DNA of 64,000 nt from Deltaproteobacteria bacterium (GCA_016219015.1 JACRCL010000029.1:1-64000); one strand, 5' to 3'. Numbered from the stretch's first letter, positions 36,484 to 45,178 are shown. Numbers and translations: made by a program. Notes: generated by a model not told the origin, from the sequence alone.

Positions 36484-37440
36484 ATGACGGACATATACTC
36501 CCAGCAGGCAAGGAACCGGAGGATAACGGCGCTCCTCATGCTGGGTTTTTTTATTTTCGTGGTCCTCATCGGGGTCTCCGTCGATATCTACACCTACGGG
36601 ACCATCGACTTAAAGAGGCTCCCGGTTGCCACTGTTTTAGCCGTCTCGTTCGCCTCCGTCAACGGTTTCGTCTCTTACTACTACGGAAGCTCAATAGTGC
36701 TCCGCTCCCTCGGCGCCGAAAGTCTCAGGTTCGAGGACCCCGCCCACAAAAGGCTCCATAACATAGTGACCGAGATGGCGCTCGCCTCGGGTCTCCCGAT
36801 GCCGAAGATATGCGTACTTCCCGACCCCGCGCCCAACGCGTTCGCCACGGGCAGGGGCCCCGAAGACTCGGTCGTGGGCGTGACCCAGGGCCTGCTCGAC
36901 ACGATGAACAGGGAGGAGCTTCAGGCCGTTGTGGCCCATGAGATGGGGCACATAAAGTCCCGCGACATACTTACGATGACGGTCGTCACCGTCCTCGTGG
37001 GCACTGTAGCCATATTGACGGACTGGGCCGTAAGGACATGGAGGTACGGCGGCATAAGGCCGAGGAGGAATCTTAAAGACCGTGGCATGCATCCGCTGGC
37101 GCTGCTTGTAATCGCGCTCTTCGTCGTGCTCTCGCCTTTTGTGTCGAGGATAATCGCCATGGCAGTATCGAGGAGCAGGGAGTACCAGGCTGACGCGAGC
37201 AGCGCGGAGTTTACCCGCAACCCGCTCGCCCTCGCCTCTGCCCTTGAAAAGATCGCCACTGCCACCTCCCCATTGAGGACAGCGCGCAGGGGCACGGCGC
37301 ACCTTTTCATAAGCGACCCGCTAAAGAGGAAGCTCGACGAGAAGGAGGGGCTCTTCGCGGACGTGCTTTCCACCCACCCGCCGGTAAAGGAGCGGATAGA
37401 GAGGCTTAGGAAGATGGGCTACGCCGGAGGCAAGGCTTAG
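36484..37440 (+). CDS. M48 family (HtpX-like) membrane metalloprotease
   Basis: A 318-residue inner-membrane zinc protease. Two N-terminal helices (about 15-35 and 48-66) precede the catalytic domain with HEMGH at residues 152-156. Two more membrane segments follow (about 165-185 and 208-228), and SREYQAD supplies the third zinc ligand. HtpX-like enzymes degrade misfolded membrane proteins. It lies 17 bases after lemA and abuts the zinc-ribbon gene (stop and start adjacent), so the three form one operon. Confidence 0.92.
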   Translation: MTDIYSQQARNRRITALLMLGFFIFVVLIGVSVDIYTYGTIDLKRLPVATVLAVSFASVNGFVSYYYGSSIVLRSLGAESLRFEDPAHKRLHNIVTEMALASGLPMPKICVLPDPAPNAFATGRGPEDSVVGVTQGLLDTMNREELQAVVAHEMGHIKSRDILTMTVVTVLVGTVAILTDWAVRTWRYGGIRPRRNLKDRGMHPLALLVIALFVVLSPFVSRIIAMAVSRSREYQADASSAEFTRNPLALASALEKIATATSPLRTARRGTAHLFISDPLKRKLDEKEGLFADVLSTHPPVKERIERLRKMGYAGGKA

Positions 37441-38037
37441 ATGGACAAGGCGGCTGAGGAAAGGGGGCTCTCCTGCCCGGAATGCGGGGGCAAGCTCAAA
37501 GAGGTCTACGCGGAGGCCACGTACGGCAGGTTCCTCCTGCTCGACCAGTGCCGGGCGTGCGGAGGGGTCTGGTTCGATAAATGGGAGCTATACTTCGTAA
37601 AGGCTGAGTCGATAAAGGCACTGGAAGAGGTCGACCTCAATGCGCTCGTCTCCCCGGTAGCCGGAAGCGCCGGGTCGGACAAATGTCCAAAGTGCAACGT
37701 AGACCTCATACCATTTAATGCCCCGCTCCTTCCCAAGGACGCTTCGATAAAAAGGTGTCAGAGGTGCAGCGGCCTGTGGCTCAACCGCGGGGAGCTTGGT
37801 AAATACGCGAGACACAGGGAGTCTTTCAAGAAGGAAAACGGGCTATACAGGCCGGGTCTTGAAACGCTCAAGCACCTCCAGAAGGAGCTTGACGTATCGA
37901 ACATCTCGGCCCCGTCTACCCTCGATACCCTCCAGGCTACCAGCCTCGACGAGCCGCCCATAGAGCCGAAAGAGCTGGCCAAAGACGTCGGTTTCCTCGT
38001 CCTGCAGGCCCTTCTAAGACTTGTATTTAAATTTTAA
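37441..38037 (+). CDS. Protein with two TFIIB-type zinc ribbons
   Basis: A 198-residue soluble protein with two zf-TFIIB units: CPECGGKLKEV ... CRACGGVWFDKWEL (residues about 12-56) and CPKCNVDLIPF ... CQRCSGLWLNRGEL (about 81-116). The C-terminal 80 residues are helical, ending in a short hydrophobic stretch FLVLQALLRLVF that might be membrane-associated. The ATG follows the preceding stop codon directly. Operon membership with lemA and the M48 protease suggests a quality-control or membrane-linked role, but this is inference. Confidence 0.8.
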   Translation: MDKAAEERGLSCPECGGKLKEVYAEATYGRFLLLDQCRACGGVWFDKWELYFVKAESIKALEEVDLNALVSPVAGSAGSDKCPKCNVDLIPFNAPLLPKDASIKRCQRCSGLWLNRGELGKYARHRESFKKENGLYRPGLETLKHLQKELDVSNISAPSTLDTLQATSLDEPPIEPKELAKDVGFLVLQALLRLVFKF

Positions 38038-38077
38038 GGGTTTTATGGTATATACACTCTCCGAAGGGGGGGCGGGC

Positions 38078-38434
38078 ATGCAGATAATACTCTTCCTGAT
38101 TTTGGGCCTCGCGGCAGGGGTCGTAAGCGGGCTCGTGGGCATAGGCGGCGGGATAATCGTAGTGCCGGCGCTCGTCTTCCTTTTCGGTTTTTCACAGCAC
38201 GGGGCGCAGGGCACGACGCTTGCCATGATGGTCCCGCCCATAGGCATACTCGCGGCGTGGACATACTACTCGCAGGGCTATGTGGATATCAAGGTAGCGG
38301 GGCTCCTGTGCGCGGGGTTCATCTTCGGTGGGCTCCTGGGCGCAAGGCTCGCGGTGTCGCTCTCGAACCCCATACTGGAGAAGGTCTTCGGGGCGGCGCT
38401 GTTGGTAGTATCCTTACGAATGCTCCTGAGATAG
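38078..38434 (+). CDS. Half-size TauE/SafE family membrane protein
   Basis: A 119-residue, four-helix membrane protein corresponding to one of the two repeats of TauE/SafE anion exporters. The signature LGLAAGVVSGLVGIGGGIIVVPAL is present in the first half (quoted here across two motifs, GLVGIGGG and VPAL), and FGGLLGARLAVSL lies in the third helix. Full-length relatives have about 250 residues, so this one probably dimerises. GGGGGGCGGGC precedes ATG 38078; longer in-frame starts overlap the zinc-ribbon gene. The exported substrate is unknown. Confidence 0.82.
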   Translation: MQIILFLILGLAAGVVSGLVGIGGGIIVVPALVFLFGFSQHGAQGTTLAMMVPPIGILAAWTYYSQGYVDIKVAGLLCAGFIFGGLLGARLAVSLSNPILEKVFGAALLVVSLRMLLR

Positions 38435-38438
38435 ATTA

Positions 38439-38558
38439 CGAACGTAATAAATGACTTTAATACTTCGTTGTACTCCTCGGAAAATCCTCGACGTACAAAA
38501 AAGTACGCCTGCGGTTTTCCTCGTCGTCCGCCTCGTCTAAAGCCATTTCTTACGTTCG
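38439..38558. repeat. Dispersed palindrome family D, uninterrupted copy
   Basis: 120 bases with ends CGAACGTAATAAATGACTTTA and TAAAGCCATTTCTTACGTTCG (inverted, quoted in part as CGAACGTAA/TTACGTTCG). The centre reads GACGTACAAAAAAGTACGCC. A second copy at 45190-45459 has another repeat inserted at this centre. Confidence 0.85.
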
Positions 38559-38637
38559 TAGGGTGTTTTAGTTTGTATTAGCCTCATAGGTCTTCAAACA
38601 AAAAAAGCCGCACGGCGGCAGGAAAGGAGTTTTGAAA

Positions 38638-39408
38638 ATGCGCTTTGGAAGATCGATAATGGCAATAGCGCTGAGCGTAGGCATGGGCCTTTGCTTCTCT
38701 TACGCTAACGCGAGCGAGACGGGCCACCCGCACTGGACTTACGAGGGGGAGCACGGCCCCGAGCACTGGGGCAAGATGTCCGAGGAGTTCAAGGCCTGCG
38801 GAGAGGGCAAGCAGCAGTCGCCCATCGACATATCGGGGGCTGAGAACCTCGACCTGCCTGACATCGAGTTCAACTACAAGCCCACCCAGCTCAACATCCT
38901 CAATAACGGCCACACGGTGCAGGTAGTCTACGACAAGGGGAGCTCCATAAAGGTCGACGGCCAGGACTACCAGCTCGTGCAGTTCCACTTCCATACCCCG
39001 AGCGAGCACACGATAGGCGGCAAGTCCTTCGGCAACGAGATCCACCTGGTACACAAGAACGACAAGGGCGAGCTCGCGGTAGTAGGCGTGCTCATAGAGA
39101 AAGGCAATGAGAACCCCGCTTTCAACGAGATATGGGCCAACCTGCCGCAGAAGGCCGACGAGAAGAAGGAAGTAAAGGTTACTGTCAACGCCGAGAGCCT
39201 CCTGCCCGCGACAAGGTCGTTCTACAGGTACAGCGGCTCCCTTACGACCCCTCCGTGCAGCGAGAGCGTGAAGTGGATAGTGCTGAAGACACCGGTACCG
39301 ATGTCCGAGGCGCAGATAAACAGGATACAGGCGATAATGAAGCACAATAACAGGCCTGTACAGCCCCTCAACGAGCGCAAGGTAACCGTCGATACGGCAA
39401 CTCACTGA
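38638..39408 (+). CDS. Alpha-type carbonic anhydrase, exported
   Basis: A 256-residue periplasmic zinc enzyme converting CO2 to bicarbonate. The signal peptide occupies about residues 1-24 (ending SYANA). Zinc His ligands lie in QFHFHTPSEHTIGG and NEIHLVH. The N-terminal WTYEGEHGPEHWGKM, GKQQSPIDI and the C-terminal GSLTTPPCSESVKWIVL are classic alpha-class signatures; the pair of conserved Cys could form the usual disulfide. TTG 38632 is the longest start, but ATG 38638 has AAAGGAG at better spacing. A terminator follows, so it is a single-gene unit. Confidence 0.95.
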   Translation: MRFGRSIMAIALSVGMGLCFSYANASETGHPHWTYEGEHGPEHWGKMSEEFKACGEGKQQSPIDISGAENLDLPDIEFNYKPTQLNILNNGHTVQVVYDKGSSIKVDGQDYQLVQFHFHTPSEHTIGGKSFGNEIHLVHKNDKGELAVVGVLIEKGNENPAFNEIWANLPQKADEKKEVKVTVNAESLLPATRSFYRYSGSLTTPPCSESVKWIVLKTPVPMSEAQINRIQAIMKHNNRPVQPLNERKVTVDTATH

Positions 39409-39420
39409 CACGTCACAGGA

Positions 39421-39460
39421 AAGCCCCCCGCCCTTTTGAGGGCGGGGGGCTTTTTATTTT
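39421..39460 (+). terminator. Intrinsic terminator after carbonic anhydrase
   Basis: AAGCCCCCCGCCC pairs with GGGCGGGGGGCTT around a short loop, followed by TTTTATTTTT. Confidence 0.93.
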
Positions 39461-39495
39461 TCCGTTCCCCAATTAAATGCTTAGGGGCAGCGGCG

Positions 39496-40617
39496 TTATT
39501 TTCCGAGCCCGGATTTGAACTCGAGCGTCTTCATTATGTCCCTTCTCGAGATTATGCCGACCAGCCGGCCGTTCTCCACTACCGGGAACCTGCCGTGGTT
39601 GAAGCCGACCATCTTGTTTAGCGCGTCCATCGCGGTGTCCTCGGGCTTCAATATGTCGTCAGGCCCGAGCTTCTCCATCACGTCGCTTACCCTGACCTTG
39701 CCCCACCTCTCCTTCTCCACCGCCCTTACGTCATTCAGCGTAAGGAGGCCCGAAACGTGGTTGTCCGATGTCACCGGGAAGCTTATGAAGTGATATTTGA
39801 AGAAGAAGTTCTCGACCGCCTCGTTCACGGTGCTCTCCCCGCCTATGGTGACCACGCCCCTCGACATGAGGTCCTTTACTTTAAGCCCTTCGAGCGCCTT
39901 TTTCAGGACCACCTGCTGGTAGCCCGACTCGGCGGCCTGCTGGACGAACACGCCTATGAGGACCGACCAGAGCCCGCCCGTGAAGTTGCCCATGAATATC
40001 TGGAGGAAGCCCATTATGATGAGGAATATGGCGAAGCCCTTGCCGATGCGGCTGGCTATCCTTGTGGCCGCGCCTATATCGCCCGTGCGCGCCCACCAGA
40101 TGGCCCTTAAGACCCTGCCCCCGTCGAGCGGGAAACCGGGTATCATGTTGAAGATTATAAGCACCAGGTTTATGAGCGCGAGGTACGATAGTATCGCGTG
40201 GGGTATCGGGTATATCTCGCCGTTTACAAGCTGTGAAGCCGCCCAGAAGATAACGGCCAGGACGCCGCTTGCGAGCGGCCCGGCTATCGCTATCTTAAGC
40301 TCCGACATCGCGTCCTCGGGCTCCTTCGTAAGCTGCGCCACGCCGCCGAAGATGAAGAGCGTTATCTCCTTTATGTCGAGGCCGATCCTGTTGGCGGTAT
40401 AGGAGTGGGAAATCTCGTGTATGAGGACGCAGGCGAATAGCAGGATGGCCGATACGACGCCCATCAGTATGTATACGCCCCTGTCGAGGCCGGGGCTCCT
40501 GAACGGGAAATACCCGAACGCGAGAGACCACGCGAAGAGCACGAAGACTATGAACCACGTATAGTCTATCGAGATCTGTATGCCAAGCACCTTGAAGAGC
40601 CTTATGCCCCTTGCCAT
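39496..40617 (-). CDS. Site-2-type M50 membrane metalloprotease with C-terminal CBS domains
   Basis: A 373-residue integral-membrane zinc protease of the SpoIVFB-like class. Zinc motif HEISH is at residues 67-71 in the second helix, and the second catalytic element is [16 protein letters not shown]. Six membrane segments span about 15-230. Residues 245-370 form a CBS pair ([14 protein letters not shown] and [19 protein letters not shown]), which may sense adenine nucleotides. Such enzymes cleave membrane-embedded regulators; no anti-sigma factor is nearby. GGAAGGGG lies seven bases before the ATG. Confidence 0.92.
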   Translation of the reverse strand: MARGIRLFKVLGIQISIDYTWFIVFVLFAWSLAFGYFPFRSPGLDRGVYILMGVVSAILLFACVLIHEISHSYTANRIGLDIKEITLFIFGGVAQLTKEPEDAMSELKIAIAGPLASGVLAVIFWAASQLVNGEIYPIPHAILSYLALINLVLIIFNMIPGFPLDGGRVLRAIWWARTGDIGAATRIASRIGKGFAIFLIIMGFLQIFMGNFTGGLWSVLIGVFVQQAAESGYQQVVLKKALEGLKVKDLMSRGVVTIGGESTVNEAVENFFFKYHFISFPVTSDNHVSGLLTLNDVRAVEKERWGKVRVSDVMEKLGPDDILKPEDTAMDALNKMVGFNHGRFPVVENGRLVGIISRRDIMKTLEFKSGLGK

Positions 40618-40735
40618 GTTAAAGCCCCTTCCTATTAAATTCTATCAGAGGCATGGGCCCACCGCAACCGGGCTTGATTATGCGCGCCCGGCTTGCTACT
40701 ATTGGTTAACAGGCCGCTCAGAAACTATTTTTCAG

Positions 40736-40828
40736 CCCGTCATTCTGAGCGTAGCGAAGAATCCCTGAGCTAATGAAATCAACAAGTTTCGAGATTCTTC
40801 GTCGCCTTCGTCTCCTCAGAATGACAAC
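40736..40828. repeat. Dispersed palindrome family E, copy 1
   Basis: GTCATTCTGAGCGTAGCGAAGAATC and a complementary right arm GATTCTTCGTCGCC ... CAGAATGAC (quoted in parts). Related copies lie at 59600-59795, with a fragment at 62843-62877. The rest of the gap 40618-40928 holds no gene that I can support. Confidence 0.75.
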
Positions 40829-40928
40829 TTTTGGGACTTTTCCCGCGTCCTATTAAATCTTGTATTTATCCGAACAGCGGATAGAATCTATATATGATTC
40901 TAAAGGAATTTATGAAAGGCGCGCGCAT

Positions 40929-41876
40929 ATGAAGACAAAAGTCCATTTCCTGCCATTTCTTGCGCTTTTTGCGTTTTTGCTTATTGCTTCGGGGGCGTAT
41001 GCCGCTACCGTCGAGAGGCTCGCCGAGGGCGTTTACGCCTTCATAGGCAAGGACGGCTCGACGAACTCCGGTTTTATCGTGGGCGACGAAGGGGTCATCG
41101 TAATAGATTCCCAGGGCCCGAAGGAGCTTGTCGGGGAGCTTAGAGAGAAGATTAAAGAGGTCACTCCCAGGCCCGTGATATACGTGATAAACACCCACTA
41201 CCACGGCGACCATACCTTCGGGAACCAGTATTTCAATGAGGCGCGCGCCATTATAGCGCACGAGAACACGAGGAAAGCCTTGATGGAAAGGGACAGGGCG
41301 CACAGGGAGAGGTTCAGGAAGTTCTTCGGCGAAGAGAGCCTTTTGGGTTTCAACCTCACGCCGCCCACGCTCACTTTTACGGACAGGCTTACGCTATGGA
41401 GCGGGGGTAGGAGGGTGGATCTCATATACGCCGGGGGCCCCGCGCATACCGACGGCGACATATTCGTATACCTGCCTGCCGAGAGGGTCGTCTTCGCGGG
41501 CGACCTCTTGTATAAGGGGAGACTCCCGCTCCTGAATGACGGCGACACCGCCGGTGCGGTCGCGGCCCTGCAGGGGCTCATAAACAAAGACGCCGTTGTA
41601 TATGTGCCGGGCCACGGCCCGCTTGCCGAAAAAAAGGACGCCGTTGAATACATGGCCTATCTGAACGACCTGAGGGCCGAGGTCGGAAGGCTCATGAAAG
41701 AGGGCAGGGCACTTGAGGAAATCAAAAGGGAGATAAGACTCCCGAAGTACGGCGGCTGGTTCAAGTATTCCGAATGGCTGCCCGCCAACGCCGAAAAGGT
41801 CTACTCGGAGATGCTGCAGGCCGAAGAGATGAACAGGTACATCCCCGGCGGCGAGCGCACGCCCTTGAGGAAATGA
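40929..41876 (+). CDS. Exported metallo-beta-lactamase-fold hydrolase
   Basis: A 315-residue periplasmic MBL-fold protein. A signal peptide occupies residues 1-25 (ending SGAYAA). The zinc site is THYHGDHTFGN with further ligands in GGPAHTDGDIF, FAGDLLYKG and VYVPGHGPL. It resembles SoxH-like or quinoprotein-relay MBL hydrolases and subclass-B-like proteins rather than proven beta-lactamases, so no substrate is assigned. The frame opens at 40860, but ATG 40929 begins a clean signal peptide with AAAGG upstream. It overlaps the next ABC gene by ATGA, suggesting coupling. Confidence 0.86.
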   Translation: MKTKVHFLPFLALFAFLLIASGAYAATVERLAEGVYAFIGKDGSTNSGFIVGDEGVIVIDSQGPKELVGELREKIKEVTPRPVIYVINTHYHGDHTFGNQYFNEARAIIAHENTRKALMERDRAHRERFRKFFGEESLLGFNLTPPTLTFTDRLTLWSGGRRVDLIYAGGPAHTDGDIFVYLPAERVVFAGDLLYKGRLPLLNDGDTAGAVAALQGLINKDAVVYVPGHGPLAEKKDAVEYMAYLNDLRAEVGRLMKEGRALEEIKREIRLPKYGGWFKYSEWLPANAEKVYSEMLQAEEMNRYIPGGERTPLRK

Positions 41877-42598
41877 ACGCCATAGCCGAGGTACTCGGGC
41901 TTACAAAGCTCTTCGGACACGTAAGGGCCGTGGACGACGTATCGTTCAAGATGTACGAGGGCGAGATACTCGGACTCATAGGGCCGAACGGCGCGGGGAA
42001 GACTACGACGCTGCAGATGCTCCTCGGGCTTACAACGCCCACAAGCGGGGAGATAAGGATATTCGGGCTCGAGCTCGGCTCGAACCGCGAAGAGATACTG
42101 GCCTCCGTGAACTTCTCCTCATCATACATATCGCTGCCGTATTCGCTTACCGTGCGCGAGAACCTGATGGTATTCGCGAGGCTCTACGGGGTAAAAAGGC
42201 CCAAGGACAGGATAGACGAGCTCCTGAGGATATTTGAGATAGAAGGGCTCAAGAATACCCCCGCGCGGAGGCTCTCCTCGGGCCAGATAACGAGGGTCTG
42301 CCTCTGCAAGGCCCTCCTTAACAGCCCGCGCATACTCTTCCTCGACGAGCCAACTGCGAGCCTCGACCCGGACATAGCCGACAAGACGAGGAAGCTCCTT
42401 AAAAAGATAAAAGACGAAAAAGGATTATCGATCCTCTACACCTCCCACAACATGAAGGAGATGGAGGAGATGAGCGACAGGATCATATTCATGGACAGGG
42501 GCAGGGTCATAGCGGCCGGAAGGCCGGAAGACATTAAAAAGGAGTTCAAGGGAGAGGACCTCGAGGAGGTCTTCCTGAAGATTGCGAGGCCCCGTTAA
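41873..42598 (+). CDS. ABC transporter ATP-binding protein
   Basis: A 241-residue ATPase subunit of an ABC-2 type exporter. Walker A is GPNGAGKTTTLQM, the Q-loop region SSSYISLPYSLTVRENL, the signature motif RLSSGQITRV (SGQ in place of SGGQ), Walker B RILFLDEPTASLDPD and the H-loop YTSHNMKEME. The start overlaps the stop of the MBL gene (ATGA); the longer frame inside that gene is not needed. The permease gene follows within 25 bases. The substrate is unknown. Confidence 0.93.
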   Translation: MNAIAEVLGLTKLFGHVRAVDDVSFKMYEGEILGLIGPNGAGKTTTLQMLLGLTTPTSGEIRIFGLELGSNREEILASVNFSSSYISLPYSLTVRENLMVFARLYGVKRPKDRIDELLRIFEIEGLKNTPARRLSSGQITRVCLCKALLNSPRILFLDEPTASLDPDIADKTRKLLKKIKDEKGLSILYTSHNMKEMEEMSDRIIFMDRGRVIAAGRPEDIKKEFKGEDLEEVFLKIARPR

Positions 42599-42620
42599 GG
42601 CTCGCGCGGGAAAAGACGCC

Positions 42621-43406
42621 ATGAAGTTATCAAGGATATTCGCCTACACCGAGCGCCACCTCTACCTCTACAAGAGGAGCCTGCCGAGGCTCATGGAGGT
42701 CTTCTACTGGCCGGTATTGGACCTCGTAGTCTGGGGCTTCGTGAGCATCTACCTTACGAGGGGCACCCCGAGGGACTTCATAACTCTCTTCATAGGCGCG
42801 CTCATACTCTGGGACATACTCTTCAGGAGCCAGCAGGGGATTTCGGTATCTTTCCTCGAGGACGTCTGGTCGCGTAACCTCCTTAACATATTCGTAAGCC
42901 CCCTGAGCCCCGCCGAGTACATAGCCTCGCTCCTTTTCCTCAGCGTCATAAAGCTCCTGCTCACGTCCACCGTGATGGTGACGCTCGCGTACGTGCTCTA
43001 CTCGTTCGACATATTCCTGCTCGGCTTCCCTCTCATACCGCTCGTATTGAACCTCATAGTCATGGGCTGGTCGATAGGCATCATAACCACGGCCCTCATA
43101 ATGAGGTTCGGGCAGGAGGCAGAGGTGCTTGCCTGGGGCATAGCCCTCCTATTCCAGCCCGTCTCCGCGGTCTTCTACCCGGTATCGGTCCTGCCCGGCT
43201 TCCTCAAACAGGTCGCGTTCTTCATACCCTCGGCCCACGTCTTCGAGGGAATGAGGCAGGTCATATCGAAAGGGGCCTTCCCCGTGGAGGACCTCGTCTG
43301 GGCGGCCGGGCTCAATATCGCGTATATGACCGCGTCGCTTCTTTTCTACGGCTGGAACTTCAAGGTCGTCAAGAAGAAAGGCCTGCTGGCCAAGGTGGGG
43401 GAATAA
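42621..43406 (+). CDS. ABC-2 type transporter permease
   Basis: A 261-residue permease with six membrane helices (first about 22-42, last about 225-245) and the ABC-2 family loop RSQQGISVSFLEDVWSRN followed by SPLSPAEYI. Near the end, VSVLPGFLKQVAFFIPSAH and FEGMR match family positions. ATG 42621 is chosen because the upstream frame overlaps the ATPase gene. With the ATPase it would form an export system; co-transcription with an exported MBL hydrolase is suggestive but not proof of a shared task. Confidence 0.9.
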   Translation: MKLSRIFAYTERHLYLYKRSLPRLMEVFYWPVLDLVVWGFVSIYLTRGTPRDFITLFIGALILWDILFRSQQGISVSFLEDVWSRNLLNIFVSPLSPAEYIASLLFLSVIKLLLTSTVMVTLAYVLYSFDIFLLGFPLIPLVLNLIVMGWSIGIITTALIMRFGQEAEVLAWGIALLFQPVSAVFYPVSVLPGFLKQVAFFIPSAHVFEGMRQVISKGAFPVEDLVWAAGLNIAYMTASLLFYGWNFKVVKKKGLLAKVGE

Positions 43407-43413
43407 AAAAAAG

Positions 43414-43443
43414 AAAAGGCGTTTTAAAAAACACGCCTTTTCT
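43414..43443 (+). terminator. Terminator after the ABC transporter genes
   Basis: AAAAGGCGT pairs with ACGCCTTTT; the A-run on the left and T-run on the right allow it to work on both strands, serving the convergent rhodanese gene as well. Confidence 0.85.
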
Positions 43444-43494
43444 CCTTAAGGGAAGACAGATTGATATCCGCAAGTTCCCTTTATGGGCTCACTC

Positions 43495-43842
43495 TCAGGC
43501 CGCTGCCTCTTTGTATGCCTCGCCTTCAAGGCAATAACCGGCTTTTTTCCATTCCTCTATTCCGCCCTCGAACACCCTTATGTCCCTGTACCCGATCGCT
43601 TCAAGCTTGGTTGCCGCCGAAAGGCTCGCCGTGCATCCGGGGCCGGAGCAGTGCAGTATCACTGTCTCGCCCCTGTTCAGCAGCCCCGGTCCCTCTATGG
43701 CAATCTCCTGCACCGGTATGTTGATAGAGCCGCATATATGCTCTTTCTCATAGCTGGAGCCGTCAAGCACGTTCACAAGCACAAAGCTCTGGCCGCTGTC
43801 CATCATCCCCTTCAGTTCCTCTGTGCTTATGTTCCTTATCAT
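43495..43842 (-). CDS. Single-domain rhodanese-like protein with active-site Cys
   Basis: A 115-residue sulfurtransferase-fold protein. VLVNVLDGSSYEKEHICGSINIP is the usual CH2A-like region (quoted across motifs NVLD and HICGSINIP), and the catalytic loop begins at Cys65 in VILHCSGPGCTAS. The Arg usual in the loop is missing and a second Cys (70) is present. FEGGIEEWKKAG closes the domain. It probably carries persulfide sulfur, but loop chemistry is atypical. GGAGG lies nine bases upstream of the ATG. A paralogue without the Cys lies 250 bases upstream. Confidence 0.88.
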   Translation of the reverse strand: MIRNISTEELKGMMDSGQSFVLVNVLDGSSYEKEHICGSINIPVQEIAIEGPGLLNRGETVILHCSGPGCTASLSAATKLEAIGYRDIRVFEGGIEEWKKAGYCLEGEAYKEAAA

Positions 43843-43866
43843 GGCCTCTGACCTCCGTATTTATCG

Positions 43867-43885
43867 ATTTTGATTATCAAAATCA
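43867..43885. promoter_or_regulatory. Perfect palindrome upstream of the rhodanese gene (operator candidate)
   Basis: GATTTTGATTATCAAAATC is a perfect 9-1-9 palindrome lying 25 bases before the rhodanese start codon. It does not fit FNR spacing. A repressor-binding site is a reasonable guess only. Confidence 0.4.
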
Positions 43886-43934
43886 CCTATTTAAGTATAG
43901 CCCTCAACCGTCCTGGAGTCAAGAAGGGGGAGCT

Positions 43935-43972
43935 GAAAATTCTCCGCCATAAATGACGGAGAATTTTGATGG
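43935..43972. other. Hairpin in the gap between the two rhodanese genes
   Basis: AAAATTCTCCG and CGGAGAATTTT form an 11 bp perfect stem around a 10-base loop. For the upstream minus-strand rhodanese gene it could act as a terminator (the T-run is part of the stem). Confidence 0.5.
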
Positions 43973-44094
43973 TACGGAATATCATTTTTATTTGCCAGCC
44001 TGACCCGCCGCTGAAGCGACGGGATTGCGGCTGGCATACCCATTCAACTTATACGAATAGGGACCGGCAGGTAACGCAGGCTGAAAAAAACGCC

Positions 44095-44559
44095 TCAGGC
44101 GGCCTTTTTAACCTCCTGGGGCCTGCCTTCGAGGCATTCGCGGGCGGCCCTCCATTCGTTCAGGCCGCCTTTGTACCTGAGGACGTAATGGTAGTTCAGC
44201 GTGATGAATTTGTCGGCGGCTACGGCGCTGGAGGCGTCGCCGGCCCCCTTGCCGTAGACGACTACAAGCTCGTCGCGGCCTATGAGGTTAAGGGCGTCCT
44301 CCTCGACCCGAGCCACGGGTATGTTGATGGAGCCGCATATATGCCCGGCCTCGAAGCCGTCCCTGTCCATGACGGCCACGAGCCTGAAGGCGCGGCCCTT
44401 GTCGATCAGGGACTTGATCTCGTTTTTCGTAATGGAGGCGTGCATCTCTATTAGCTGGCCCGCGAATATCGCAACATCGTTAAGTTTATTGAAATCCCCG
44501 GCCGCAACCGGCCTGTCGGAGTACCACCTGAAGTCCTCGCCTCTATCCGGCCTTTCCAT
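44095..44559 (-). CDS. Rhodanese-like protein lacking the catalytic Cys
   Basis: A 154-residue paralogue of the adjacent rhodanese, with an extra 40-residue N-terminus. It keeps HICGSINIPVARVEEDALNLIG and YKGGLNEWRAARECLEG, so the fold is intact. At the position of the active-site Cys it has Gly103 (VVVYGKGAGDASS), so it cannot form the enzyme persulfide by the standard mechanism. It may be a binding or regulatory partner. AGGAGG lies just before the ATG. Identity to the active neighbour is strongest in the second half, suggesting duplication and divergence. Confidence 0.8.
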   Translation of the reverse strand: MERPDRGEDFRWYSDRPVAAGDFNKLNDVAIFAGQLIEMHASITKNEIKSLIDKGRAFRLVAVMDRDGFEAGHICGSINIPVARVEEDALNLIGRDELVVVYGKGAGDASSAVAADKFITLNYHYVLRYKGGLNEWRAARECLEGRPQEVKKAA

Positions 44560-44644
44560 GATGCCCTCCTGAAAATGAAAGTCAATTCCATAAATAGATT
44601 ATCGCGCCGCTCGTCATTACTGTCAAGGGGGCCGTCAAGCGGGT

Positions 44645-45178
44645 TTAGGGGAGGAGTCTTTCGAGGGTGCTTTTGTAGACCCCATAATCGCGGTCCGAGA
44701 AGAGTACGAAACGGACGAGGGTTATGCCTTTGTTCGAGCGGAGGAACCCGATTACGGTATTGAGGGCTATCTCGGAGGCCTCTTCTACGGGGTAACCGTA
44801 GGCGCCGGTGCTTATGGAGGGGAACGAGACGCTCTTGAGGTTGTTTTTCAGAGCAAGCTCAAGGGACGCGTTGTAAGCCGAGGCTAAAAGCTCCGGCTCC
44901 CTGTGGCGGCCGTCCCTGTATACCGGGCCGACGGTATGGATGACGCGCCTGGCCTTGAGGTCCCCGGCGGTCGTGATGACGGCTTCGCCCGTGGGGCAGC
45001 CCCCGATCTTCCTGCACTCATCCATTATAGACGGCCCCCCGGCCCTGTGTATGGCTCCGTCCACGCCGCCCCCGCCCGCGAGCCTGGAGTTCGCGGCGTT
45101 CACAATGGCATCGGTCTCCTCGACAGTTATGTCGCCGCGAACAAGGGAAAGAGTAGCGCCGTCTATTTTTTTATCCAT
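44645..45178 (-). CDS. Macro-domain protein (ADP-ribose-type hydrolase)
   Basis: A 177-residue macro domain of the MacroD/YmdB class. Visible are LVRGDITVEETDAIVNAAN, GGGGVDGAIHRAGG (substrate-binding Gly-rich loop with the conserved Asn-Asp pattern) and FPSISTGAYGYP. Such enzymes remove ADP-ribose from proteins or hydrolyse O-acetyl-ADP-ribose. An in-frame extension to 45364 exists, but it is translated repeat sequence and is rejected; ATG 45178 gives the normal N-terminus, although no clear ribosome-binding site precedes it. Confidence 0.9.
   Translation of the reverse strand: MDKKIDGATLSLVRGDITVEETDAIVNAANSRLAGGGGVDGAIHRAGGPSIMDECRKIGGCPTGEAVITTAGDLKARRVIHTVGPVYRDGRHREPELLASAYNASLELALKNNLKSVSFPSISTGAYGYPVEEASEIALNTVIGFLRSNKGITLVRFVLFSDRDYGVYKSTLERLLP

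Noticed and set aside
40929-41876. Beta-lactamase resistance gene
   Set aside because: The HxHxDH metal motif is shared by the whole MBL superfamily; the context and sequence do not support antibiotic hydrolysis.
43867-43885. FNR-type site
   Set aside because: The half-sites TTGAT and ATCAA are present but separated by one base in place of four.
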